This document shows positions 50,339 to 60,577 of a DNA stretch of 64,000 bases, piece by piece (position 1 is the first letter of the stretch; each line of letters begins with the position of its first letter). The notes under the pieces were generated by a model, which was given only the letters and a program-made list of their open reading frames with translations, ran no database searches and was not told the origin of the DNA. The position numbers and the translations under genes are program-made. Source of the stretch: Raffaelea ambrosiae (lineage: Eukaryota; Ascomycota; Sordariomycetes; Ophiostomatales; Ophiostomataceae); contig PCDI01000004.1 of NCBI GenBank assembly GCA_002778195.1, positions 2,250,418 through 2,314,417 on the forward strand, in the 5' to 3' direction.

Positions 50339-51425
50339 TTACTCGAGCTCGATCACCAGCTGGTCGAAGCCCTTGGCCATGGCCTCCTCGCCGCCGGCAG
50401 CCTCGATCTCCAGCTCGACGTCGGGCTGGGCCTCGCGGTACAGAATGTTGGCCTCGTGGGCCATGCGGAAGTTGAAGGCAGCCTCCTCGTCGCTGATGAT
50501 GACCTTTTTCAGGTTGCCGTTGGCGGCCGCGGCCTCGACCTGGAGCTGGATCTGGCACGAGCGGTCCATCAGGCCAAAGAGGAAGCCGGCCTCGTCGACG
50601 GTGTTGCCGACGGTGATCAGGCCGTGGCTCATCAGGATGGCGGCGCTGTTCGTGGGGCCCAGCGCACGCGCAATGTTCTCGCCCTCCTGGTCGGCAAACA
50701 CAATGCCGCCGTAGTCGGCGTAGACGGCGTGGTTGTCGAACACCGTGCAGACATCCTGCGTCAGCATGTCCAGCGGCTTCGCAAAGGCGGCCCAGGCGCG
50801 GCCGGCCATGGTGTGGGCGTGGCACACGGCGTGGATGTTGTGCGGCCGGGCGCGGTGGACGGCGCGGTGAATGAAGAAGCCGGCCTCGTTGGCGGTGCGC
50901 TTGCGCGTGACCGGGTTGGCACCGCCGGCGACCACGCGGCCCGTCTCCATGTCGAGCAGAAGCATGTCGCCGGCCGTGAGCATGCCGAAGTGGCGCGACA
51001 GCGGGTTCATCCAGATCATGTTGGGGAACTCGGGGTCGCGCACCGAGATGTGGCCGCTCTGGCCCTCCGTGAACCCGGCCCGGGCGAAGTACCGGAAGAC
51101 GGCGGCCATGTGAATCAGCGTGTGCCGGCGCTCTGCCACGTACGTGGGAAACTTGGGGATGCCTGAGAAGGTTGCCAGTGTCAGTCTCGCTGTCTTGTCT
51201 CAAGGGCCAGCCGTGTCTACGCTGTCTTGTTCATCGTCAATGGCCCACGGCGACCGGGATCACATCTCCCGGCCTCCCGGCCGTCTCCCGGAACAACATG
51301 CACCTACCCGGCAGCACATCGCCGTGGGAGATGGCCTCCAGAGGCGTCTTGTTCTTGTCGACCTTCTCAGGCTGGTCGGACTTGACCGTGACGTCGCTGA
51401 CATCGAGAGTTGCTGCGGGAGCCAT
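50339..51425 (-). CDS. Class II aldolase/adducin-domain protein
   Basis: Two exons on the minus strand, 51425-51308 and 51162-50339, are joined across a 145-bp GT-AG intron with a CTGAC branch-like site, giving 313 residues. The splice creates the block TPLEAISHGDVLPGIPKFPTY, typical of fungal members. The class II aldolase/adducin N-terminal domain spans about residues 48-260. Zinc-ligand-type histidines are H154 and H156 in CHAHT and H219 in MSHGL; E132 in ANEAGF sits where the family's catalytic acidic residue is expected. Family enzymes cleave or epimerise phosphorylated sugars using divalent metal, but fungal paralogues are diverse, so the substrate is unknown. The start ATG lies 782 bp from the divergent TAF13 start. 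Long open frames on the + strand across this gene (50198-51166) are high-GC shadows. Confidence 0.93.
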
Positions 51426-52207
51426 GGTGATGAATGATACTTGGTGATGGAACCGGGCCGGTCGTGTATGCCGATAAGATACCTAGAATTTCGAAGAGAC
51501 TTTCCCGGATTGGATTCTAATACATATGTCGATAAAGAGAACAAAATAGAGAGGGCGTCAACGCTGGCACGGTCTCGCTATGCTTCGCGTATGGGTCCAG
51601 AAGAAAAATATTGTGTCTACGATATCTTTTCCAGGACAATTGCCACTTTTAAAAAGAAGAAACGTTTCACACCATCTTCATGGTCTCTTCGGGTGTTGAT
51701 CGGCCTCTCCTGTCGGACTGGCCGCCTGTACTTACTGCTCGGGGGATAATGTGGGGCGAAAACGGCCTTAGATCCTCTCGCCAGGCATACCGTACAACGT
51801 ACTATTGAGAATGCTATCTCTGTAGTAGCCCTTTACCGGTCCTGTCATTGGCCTCGGCGGATAACTGTCTAATACAGAGAATCCCCACGCCCGCCGATAA
51901 TATATAAGCACGTGAAGTGTCACATGACGAAAGCGGATGTATCTTTATTCCGCTCCTGCTAGACCGAAAGAGTCAGCGAAGGTGCTCAGTAGCTTGTGAA
52001 GCTACGTCGCTATCACGAAAGCTCCTTCCATAACTAGACGCGCACGCGACCTGGGAAACTCGCCAGGGCAAAATCCTCAGACATCTGACACTGCACTCTC
52101 TCCTTGAGAGAGATCGATACTATTTGCGTCTGATCATCTGCGTCGTCCACCTCCGCCTTCGACTCTCACCGACTTTACCCTACTTTTCGCATCACGACCA
52201 TTTCAGG
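51426..52207. promoter_or_regulatory. Divergent promoter between aldolase gene and TAF13
   Basis: This 782-bp region separates two divergently transcribed genes. It contains a TATA-like TATATAAG at 51901-51908 immediately followed by a CACGTG E-box at 51909-51914, and TCACATGAC at about 51919-51927. CACGTG is the classic bHLH (Pho4/Cbf1-type) site. The TATA element lies about 300 bp before the TAF13 ATG. Which gene it serves cannot be decided from sequence. Confidence 0.5.
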
Positions 52208-53156
52208 ATGGAGCCCAGAGCGCGCGCCGGCAAGAATGTCGGCAAGATGAACTTTGGCTACGGCGAGCGTACGTTTTATTTTTGGCTTTTTCTTCTTGGT
52301 TTACGAGATGGACTTCAGAAGGGTAGAGGGGGTTCAAGGGGTGGGAATTGTTGTTCGCCGTGTGCCAAATTGCTGGTTGGGCCCGATGTAAGAAAGCAAG
52401 AGCCAATCTGACTTATTTCCAGTTCGCCAGCTCCTCTATGGCAGCGGCGATGCCCGCGAGCCGTTGCCTGAGTCGATGCGCCTACTCGACGAGATCGCGA
52501 CCGACTTCATCCAGAGCCTATCTTTCGAAGCGGCCCGCATGGCCCACTACGCCGGCCGTCAAAAGATCAAGTACGAAGACTTTGAGTTTGCGCTGCGGCG
52601 GAACCCCTTGTTCCTGGGCAAAGTTAGGGAAATGTTTGAGATGAGCAAGGAGGTCAAAGACGCGCGTAAAATGCCAGGCATCGGCGAGGGCAACATTGGT
52701 AAGGCGGATGTCAACGAGCTGGTGAAGTTGGGTGGCCTGGACGACGCCGACATCAAGAAAGACGCGGCGGCAAAGAACGACAAAACCGGCGACGATACCA
52801 CTTCGAAGGCCGATGGACGCAGCAGTGTCACGGCCGGTGGCAGTCGGAAAAGGGGCCCGAAATCGGCTGCTGGCGGCGGCGGCGGCGGCAGTGATGTGGG
52901 CGGCGGCAAGAAGAAAAAGATCAAATTGACACCATCCGGCAGCGAGAGCCCGGGAGGGGGGCCAACAGCGGCAGTTACGGCAGCGGCAGCAGGAGTCTCG
53001 GGCGGGACCGAGGTCGGCAACGATGCTACCGACGACATCTTTGGGGGCTTTGATGGCGCGGCCGATCCTGCCAGCCCGGCAGCTGACGCTGGCGACGCCG
53101 AAGGCGGAGATGACCTGGCCGATCTGGATGACGACATCGATATGGAAATGAGGTGA
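52208..53156 (+). CDS. TAF13: TFIID subunit 13 (TAF13, histone-fold)
   Basis: TAF13 pairs with TAF11 through histone folds in TFIID. Exons 52208-52268 and 52423-53156 flank a 154-bp GT-AG intron with a CTGAC branch-like site, giving 264 residues. The histone-fold region is about residues 14-105: MNFGYGELRQLLYGSG, MRLLDEIATDFI, AARMAHYAGRQKIKYEDFEF, RRNPLFLGKVREM. The intron falls inside the first helix, between GYGE and LRQLL. A C-terminal tail of about 150 residues follows, first with charged and Gly-rich stretches and a KKKKIK cluster near residue 185, then strongly acidic (DLADLDDDIDMEM) at the end. Yeast and human TAF13 lack a tail of this composition, though tails are common in filamentous fungi. 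The gene is divergent from the aldolase-family gene. Confidence 0.93.
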
Positions 53157-54763
53157 ACACGGAGAAGAGGATTGAAAACCAGGGTTTGGACGAGGGCGAG
53201 CGTGGTTTTTTTTCATTTTTTTTTCATTTTTTTTTTCAATTTGTATTAGGACCTTTGAGGCAAGCACAGCGCGGCGTCACGGAATATGGGAGGGTTTGCA
53301 TCATCAGCAACGGGATTGGTCTATAGCATTTACAACGAGACATGACTTCAATCGTTTGAATCCATTGTTCATCGGGGATACTAAGGCTTTGATGCGGGGG
53401 CTTTCCGGTTCTAGGCTTCTCTTTTTCAACCACTGTGACAATGTACGTCATAGACGTATCTCAAGACGCTGTGTAATAGTTTCTTCCGGCACTGGTAAGC
53501 AAACTTTGGCATTGAACACAACTGCCTGGCACCTGACAAAGCATGTTTTTTAAGATGTGCTAGCTGATGTCACAATTTGATGCTAGGACGGGCCGTTGCT
53601 GTTGGCCGACGACGACATCTGCCAACAAATGGCATCCATTCAACCTACAGCAATAGTCCTCTCGTCACGCGCGCTACGGTTTTGCCTTTGCTCTGTACGT
53701 GCAGTACTCGTACATATTACTTGGTAGTAGTTGGGTAGCGGCACCGTCTGGGTCCTTTCTGGTGGCTGGGTGGGCTGGCCTGTGATGTGAGTGGTCAGAA
53801 GATGCAAGACCGGTTAAACTCGCCCAATAAATTCTCGGTTGCGACATCGGGTGTCCTTTGGGGGGCATGATCCTACTGTGTGCAGCGTGGGCAGGGCTGC
53901 GCATGCCAAGAAAGCCGATCGCTGGCAGCCAGAAGAGGCAAGAGGGACGCTGAGTGGCGCCTTCTGGTTCGATGGCGCTCTTTCTGTTTCCCCTCGATCC
54001 CCACACGAGACGGGCAAGTTTGCCTGAGAGCCACTCGTTTACAACAGTTTGCCTGCAACTCCTTCCTTCTCTGCCTTTTTTTTTTTCTTCTCCCAGGCTC
54101 CGACCGTACCGGCCCACCACTACCACACCCAGTCTACCCGCCCAGTCCGTAGAACCAACCGAACACACAGTTGGCCCTCACTGGGCGCACTTTTGGTTGC
54201 ATTTTGGGTGACTTTAGTTCAGAAGAAAGCTGCCCCCCCCTCATCAGTCAGCCTGCAGATCCGGCGCTGGACTGTGCCTTCGTGTTTTGTGATTTTCTTT
54301 TGTTCTTTTCTTTCTTCTTGTTCTTCTCTTGTCTGGGCAGTCTTTCCTTTGTTTGGTACCACAAAGAGCATCATATTGTTACACATTATCAGTCTGTATT
54401 GGCTCGTTTGTCTCTGTATGTTGGCATAGATCGAGATTTTCCTCTTTGCGCCGCTAGACCGACTACGCACGTCAACGTACGAAACTAACGAGGCTTTATT
54501 CTCAAATCACAACTTTTGATCTTGATCTACTTTTCCAATTTATCTTGAACTATCTTTTGTTACTTTTGTGCGTGGCTCAACAGTCACCACAGAATGGTCC
54601 TACGCAGGAGGATCGTTCACAACACACGCGCTGGGAGAGGGAGGCAATAAGGTTGGATGAGACGGAGCTGAAGAAGATTGAACGACAAAGAGAAACAGCA
54701 AAGAAGCAGCAAAGAAGCAGCAAAGAAGCAACCCAAACCACAACAAGACGGCCCACCAACTCG
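53157..54763. other. Spacer between TAF13 and DMT transporter
   Basis: No gene is supported. The 5' part is TAF13 3' UTR with T runs near 53203-53240. A TACTCGTA motif lies at 53705-53712. A CT-rich block near 54060-54100 and the region up to 54763 probably form the promoter and leader of the transporter gene. Confidence 0.55.
54696..54728. repeat. 11-bp tandem repeat in the transporter leader
   Basis: Three copies of CAGCAAAGAAG end about 35 bp before the transporter start codon. The frame is open upstream but contains no ATG before 54764, so the repeat is probably untranslated. Confidence 0.8.
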
Positions 54764-56479
54764 ATGGCGCCCTATCTCCACATCCCACAAACACCGGTCG
54801 ACAAGACCCAGCTCGAGGACGACCTCGCCGAGCTGGTGTCTCTCTCCGAGCAGTCGAGTCCCCAGCAATCACAAACCCGGATCGCCTCGGACAACACGGC
54901 ACCCTCGACCCACCCAACCGCCGACGATGCTTCCGCATTCCGCCAAAAGTCACCGCGTCCGCCGTCAACACAACGCCTACTGGAACCGCCCGATGTCTTC
55001 CACCGGGTGTCCATCGGCTCGTTCTCTGGAGAGACCGGCCGGTTCTCGCCGTCCTCCTTCCGTGCCTCCTCCCCGGCACTGGATCCGGACAGAACACGAG
55101 AACCGAGCCTCCAACGACCGAAGAGCACGGCTTTTGGCCGCTTCTGGGCAAAGCACAGGCCTGTGCTGTTTGTCTTTTTTGCCCAGCTATTTGGCTCGCT
55201 CATGCACCTGTCTGCCCGCCTGCTCGAGCTCGAGAAAGAACATGCCATGGGGCCGTTCCAGCTTCTCTTCATCCGCATGGTCGCGACTATAATCGTCAGC
55301 TCCGTGTACATGTACCGGGCCAAGATACCCCATTTCCCCTTCGGTCCCCCGGCCGTACGGTGGCTTCTGGTCGCTCGCGGTTTCACGGGCTTCTTTGGTC
55401 TCTTTGGCATGTGGTACTCCATGATGTACCTGCCCTTGGCCGAGGCGACCGTCATCACCTTTCTCACGCCCAGCGTGCTGGGCTACATATGCCACGTGTT
55501 CCTCAAGGACCGCTTCACACGCAAGGAACAGATCGCCTCCGCTATGGCGTTTATTGGCGTCATCCTCATCACCCGCCCCGTGTCACTGTTCAGCGCCCTT
55601 GCTCCGAGCGCCACGGCCGCTGCGGGCAAGCTGGCCAACACGACGGCAGAGGCTATGGCATCGGCCGCAGCAACACCCTCAGCAGCCATTACCGGCGCCA
55701 GCATCGCCACCACCGTGGCGCGCGTTGCTGCAGGTGCGGCGACGAATGCCACAGAAAGTGTAGGCGAAGGGACTCTATCGACCTTTGCGCCCACAGCCAT
55801 GCAGCGTCTGGGTGCGATTGGCGTGGCGCTCCTAGGTGTCCTGGGATCGGCGGTCGCCTTTACTACCATCCGTGCCATCGGCCCACGCGCACACCCGCTG
55901 ATCTCTGTCAACTATTTTGGTACAAGCTGCCTGATCATTTCGGGAACCGTTTTGACGGCGGCTCCTCTGCTGGACATCGGCCAGCCGTCATTACGGTTCG
56001 GCCTGCCACACTCACCGCGTCAATGGGTTCTGGTCGGCTTTATCTGTATCTGTGGCTTCCTCACGCAGCTGTTCACCACGAAAGGGCTCGGCTCTGAGCG
56101 GTCCAATCGTGCCACCGCAATGATGTACACGCAAATGCTCTTTGCGACTTTTTTCGACCGCTTCGTCTTTGGAAACGAGATGGACCTTGTCAGCCTCGCG
56201 GGGTGCGGTCTTATTGTTGGAAGCGCACTATGGGTCGTGCTGACCCAGAAGCCGGGGGGAAACAAGCCGCGTGCTGGGGATGTGGAAGCAGGCAATTTGC
56301 CTGTCTCGGAACTAGAGTTGGGAGCGACGGCCAGAACCGGTGCTGGCCATGAGATACCCACTGCCAATATCCCTGCGGAGAGCGTGCCCATGCTGGATGC
56401 CGAGGACAGTGAGGAAGAGGAGGACGAATCTGTGCGAGAAGACCGAACTGAAGAGGTGACAGTTCGGGCAGCACAATAA
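54764..56479 (+). CDS. EamA/DMT-superfamily membrane transporter (SLC35G-like)
   Basis: The single-exon frame encodes 571 residues from 54764, the first ATG of the frame. Residues 1-130 are hydrophilic and Ser/Pro-rich, likely cytosolic. Membrane segments start near PVLFVFFAQLFGSLMH. The first EamA-type half includes RGFTGFFGLFGMWYSM, YLPLAEATVITFLTPS and a KDRFTRKEQIASAMAFIGVILITRP loop-helix block. A ~90-residue Ala/Thr-rich linker with few charges follows. The second half begins with LGAIGVALLGVLGSAVAFTTIRAIG and ends with LAGCGLIVGSALWVV. The C-terminal ~80 residues are hydrophilic and acidic (EDSEEEEDESVRED). The order matches fungal DUF6/EamA proteins related to yeast YMR253C/YPL264C and animal SLC35G1. 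These are membrane proteins of the drug/metabolite transporter superfamily with poorly known substrates. The stop codon overlaps an AATAAA at 56475-56480. Confidence 0.88.
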   Translation: MAPYLHIPQTPVDKTQLEDDLAELVSLSEQSSPQQSQTRIASDNTAPSTHPTADDASAFRQKSPRPPSTQRLLEPPDVFHRVSIGSFSGETGRFSPSSFRASSPALDPDRTREPSLQRPKSTAFGRFWAKHRPVLFVFFAQLFGSLMHLSARLLELEKEHAMGPFQLLFIRMVATIIVSSVYMYRAKIPHFPFGPPAVRWLLVARGFTGFFGLFGMWYSMMYLPLAEATVITFLTPSVLGYICHVFLKDRFTRKEQIASAMAFIGVILITRPVSLFSALAPSATAAAGKLANTTAEAMASAAATPSAAITGASIATTVARVAAGAATNATESVGEGTLSTFAPTAMQRLGAIGVALLGVLGSAVAFTTIRAIGPRAHPLISVNYFGTSCLIISGTVLTAAPLLDIGQPSLRFGLPHSPRQWVLVGFICICGFLTQLFTTKGLGSERSNRATAMMYTQMLFATFFDRFVFGNEMDLVSLAGCGLIVGSALWVVLTQKPGGNKPRAGDVEAGNLPVSELELGATARTGAGHEIPTANIPAESVPMLDAEDSEEEEDESVREDRTEEVTVRAAQ

Positions 56480-57157
56480 AGGCACCCATTGGAGGCGCGC
56501 GGACATTTAGGGGACATTTCTCAATATACCGGGAACATATGTTGGGGACGCATATTGGAACACATATTGAAGTGATATAGGGGCGTATATTTCGATATTA
56601 GATATGCATGATAGAGCGCTTGATAAAATGTATGGCAGACAAGAGCTGCCCCTTGGGATTGATACTGCGTTGTGGTTCACAGCCAGGAGCTGTTCTAATA
56701 TGGAAAGGCGGTTGTGCTTGTCATGTGACATGTTCCTGCTGCTCTTATCGATAACGTCGCGGTGTCGAAAAATTGGCTGGCGCGACCAGGCGCCCATCCT
56801 CCCTTTCTCGAATTGCTGAAATTCTGACGACAGCTTGTTTTCCCTCCTTTCCCGCCCATTGCTGCATCCACTCTCCCGCCACCCGTCGACGACTCCATAT
56901 TTCACTTCCAGACGACTCGAGACGAATACGGTCAACTGCTACGGCTTGGTCCACGACGACACTTTGACGAGCAACGAGTACACTTCATTGGACGACACCA
57001 AAGCCAACAGCCTTTGCCTTGTTGATTTATTTTGCGCTTGTGCTACAAACGCAAACGACGCAACGGCCGCAACGGCAAACATAAGCAACAACAGGAGCTG
57101 GAAGAACAACAGGAGCAAGCCTAAGCAACAGCCAGGTAGCTAGGGGGAATCGCCAAG
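56480..57157. other. Spacer and promoter upstream of RVB1
   Basis: No gene is seen. The first 200 bp are A/T-richer and probably transporter 3' UTR. The last ~350 bp, with CT-rich and CAACA-rich stretches, are likely RVB1 promoter and leader. Confidence 0.5.
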
Positions 57158-58752
57158 ATGGTGCAGATCAGCGAGGTCAAGAACAGCAACCGCGACAATC
57201 GGACGTCGGCGCACACGCACATCAAGGGTCTCGGACTCAAATCAGATGGCACGGCTGAGCGGCAGGCGTCTGGCTTTGTCGGCCAGGCATCCGCACGAGA
57301 GGTAGGATATTCTGTTTGGGGGGGGTTATCTTTATTTTTATTTTATTTTTTGTGTGTATTGCTGCTGTTGGATGGAAGAATCCTGGCTAATGAATCTGGA
57401 CTAGGCCTGCGGTGTCGTGGTCGACCTGATCCGGGCGCACAAGATGGCTGGCCGCGGCGTGCTGTTGGCCGGCGGGCCAGGAACCGGCAAGACGGCGCTG
57501 GCGCTGGCGATCAGCCAGGAGCTGGGCACGAAGATCCCGTTCTGCCCGATCGTGGGAAGCGAGATCTACTCGACGGAGATCAAGAAGACGGAGGTGCTGA
57601 TGGAAAACTTCCGGCGGGCGATCGGGCTGAAAGTGCGCGAGACCAAGGAGGTGTACGAGGGCGAGGTGACGGAGCTGACGCCGGAGGAGGCGGAGAACCC
57701 GCTGGGCGGCTACGGCAAGACGATCAGCACGCTGCTGATCGGGCTGAAGAGCGCCAAGGGCCAGAAGAAGCTGCGGCTGGACCCCAGCATCTACGAGGCG
57801 ATCCAGAAGGAGCGCGTGACGGTGGGCGACGTGATCTACATTGAGGCCAACACGGGCGCGTGCAAGCGCGTGGGCCGGTCGGACGCGTACGCCACCGAGT
57901 TTGACCTCGAGGCCGAGGAGTACGTGCCGATTCCCAAGGGCGAGGTGCACAAGAAGAAGGAGATTGTGCAGGACGTCACGCTGCACGACCTCGACATTGC
58001 CAACGCGCGGCCGCAGGGCGGCCAGGACATCATGTCCATGATGGGCCAGCTGATGAAGCCCAAGATGACCGAGATCACGGACAAGCTGCGCACCGAGATC
58101 AACAAGGTCGTCAGCAAGTACATTGACCAGGGCGTCGCCGAGCTCGTGCCGGGCGTGCTCTTCATCGACGAGGCCCACATGCTTGACGTCGAGTGCTTCA
58201 CCTACCTCAACCGCGCCCTCGAGTCCCCCATCTCGCCCATTGTCGTGCTCGCCTCCAACCGCGGCATGACCACCATCCGCGGCACTGACGACCTGGTTGC
58301 CGCCCACGGCATCCCGCCCGACTTCCTCGCCCGCCTGCTCATCATCCCCACGCACGCCTACGACGCCGACGAGATCCGCCGCATCGTCCGCCTGCGGGCC
58401 ACCACCGAGGGCACGGCCATCAGCGACGCGGCCATTGACAAGATTGCCGAGCACGGCGTCCGCATCAGCCTGCGGTACTGCCTGCAGTTACTGGCACCGG
58501 CAAGGTGAGTTTTGAAAGTGTGAAGATGAAAAAAGACAACGGGGTTGATCCTCCTTCACACCTAGAAACAGAAAACAACTCTCTCTCTCTCTCTCTTTCC
58601 AAAGACTAACCATTACAAGCATCTTGGCGCGGGTCAACGGACGCAAAGAAATCGACATCAAGGACGTGGCCGAGTGCGAAGATCTGTTCCTGGACGCACG
58701 GCGGAGTGCGGCGCTTCTCACCGGCGGGACGGCCAAGGGCTACATTGTCTAA
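57158..58752 (+). CDS. RVB1: RuvB-like AAA+ ATPase 1 (Rvb1/pontin)
   Basis: Rvb1 forms hetero-hexamers with Rvb2 in INO80, SWR1 and R2TP complexes, acting in chromatin remodelling and complex assembly in the nucleus. Exons 57158-57301, 57405-58504 and 58620-58752 give 458 residues, the usual family length. Introns of 103 and 115 bp are GT-AG; the second has a CTAAC branch site and a (CT)n tract before its acceptor. The Walker A motif GGPGTGKT is at residues 71-78 and the Walker B DEAH at 303-306 (GVLFIDEAHML). The RuvB-like OB-fold insertion lies between, about residues 125-295. Sensor 1 (VVLASNRG) and the C-terminal lid (AEHGVRISLRYCLQLL; DVAECEDLFLDARRSA) follow. The start ATG is in a good context (AAGATGG). 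Antisense frames of over 350 codons are shadows of high GC. Confidence 0.97.
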
Positions 58753-60548
58753 ATTTGCCATCCAGTCCACGAAGGAAACCAACAGGACGCGGACATGGGG
58801 AAGAATGGAGAAGAGGGTGGGAGAGAGCGATTTTGAGAGAAGAGAGGCACTGCAGCGCATCACCGGGCAACCCCGTCAACAGAGAAAACAGCGGAACAGA
58901 TATTCTAGGATTGGTATAGAGCAATCCCGCCGTTCCCCCCCCCCTCACTCTTCACGCCAACTGAGATTGGTTCTAATTTATTATCGTCACTCTCATTTGC
59001 CCAAATTGTGCACTGGGAGCAGCAGTGGGTGTGCTGTCAGTGGGTTTGGCATAATCATCTCTTGCGCGGCCGGATCAGGGGAAAGAGGGCCCAGCGGGCT
59101 GCGGAGAGTGAAAGAGAGAGAGTGTGTTTGAGAAGAGAAAGAAAGATATGGCGTCTGGCTGGAATCGCGAATGCGGGCATAGGTGGAAACGGGGCACGGA
59201 AAACAAGAACAAAGAGAGTGGCCAGAACTGCGGGAAAAGAAAAGTTTTGTTCCTTCTTTCCAGCCCCCTTTGTTTTGTCTTTTGTTTTATCTTTTGTTTT
59301 TTTTCTTTGTGTTTTCTTTTCTCTCTTTTTTTCGGTCCTTCTGCCTTCTCGGCATCAGAGTGAGACACCTCTTCCGGATAGACGGAATGGAAGGAGGCAG
59401 AGAAGCAGTGAGAAGAGAGACAGCGGATAACAGGAACCCGGGGCGAATTTTCGGAGAGATGATCCGGCCAGTCTTGGTCTCACGTTTTCGGCCCTGTTTG
59501 TTTGTTTGTTTTTTGTTTGTTTGGCTTGCTTGTGGCGTATGTTTTATTATTCCTTGCTTCCTTTTCCTTCTCTCTCTGTCTCTGTCTCTGTCTCTCGTTC
59601 TCTTTGGTATTGTGTCTCGTTGTCTCTCTTGGGTCCTTCTTTCGGGATCTCATGTTACAGTTCGGGGTTTGACATTTGCGTGTATTTTTGTTTGCGTGTC
59701 CTTTGATCATAGGAGTATGAAGAAAAAAAACAGAAGAGAACAAGGCATCTAAAACAACAGCATGAGACCGCGATTGAAGGACGACACAGTGAACAACTTA
59801 GAGACGTAGTGATCGTGTCTTTTGTTGGCATCAGGGGAGATGAGCCGCCAAGAGCATGCATCTTACCTCTTTCGATCTGGTCTGTCAACTTGGCCTGCCC
59901 GAGCTCGTATGCGGGTCTTTTTGGGGCCTTCTGCTTTTGGCCTCGTCGATCTTGAGGGCATCAGAGGTGGTATTGTGTGAGGCGTTTGTCGGGCCTTTGT
60001 TTCCCTGTCGATCTTTTTAGTCTTTTGTTTTTATTATTTAATTATTATTATTATTTTCTTTGGCTCTGCGCCCGAGGTATCGTGTGTTTTGTGCTCCCGA
60101 TTGTTCGTTTGCGCTGCATTGTCCTCCTGACTACGAACTACACAGTTAGGAGCAGCCATAATGCGGACTCTCCCTTCGTCTCCAGCTACACCGCAACGAA
60201 CGACTATTGCCAAACACGATACCAGAGGCGACTTGCTTGCTTTTTTTTCTTTTTTTTTTTTGCAAAGGGAGACCGAAGCCGTTTTTTCCGTTTTGGGACT
60301 GGGGTGATGTTTGTGGTGTCTCACACAAAAGGGCTAGGCCCCAAGAATCGCTGCGGACGCCTCTCTCGTGTCTCTCGGCTTGGCTCATTGTCTCGCTTTG
60401 TTAAGCTGTTCGTCCTTCGCCTGTCTCGCCCGGTCGTGGGCTTTCTTGTCTCGTGGGGTCCTGCTATTCCGGCGCTTCCCTATGTTACTTGCTTTGTACG
60501 ATTTGCTGTATCTTGCGACGTCCTTGTTGCGCTGTGTTTCCGCCTTTC

Positions 60549-60577
60549 CCGTCTTTGCCGTCTTTGCCGTCTCCTTC
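60549..60577. repeat. CCGTCTTTG 9-bp tandem repeat
   Basis: Three tandem units of CCGTCTTTG, the last one degenerate. Confidence 0.75.

Noticed and set aside
50198..51166. 322-codon open frame on the plus strand
   Set aside because: Antisense to the aldolase-family gene; Val/Asp/Gly/Ala/His-rich composition is that of a shadow frame.
54545..54763. N-terminal extension of the transporter upstream of 54764
   Set aside because: The frame is open but has no ATG, and the stretch contains a short tandem repeat typical of a leader.
57387..58454. 355-codon open frame on the minus strand
   Set aside because: Antisense to RVB1, whose motifs and splice sites are clear.
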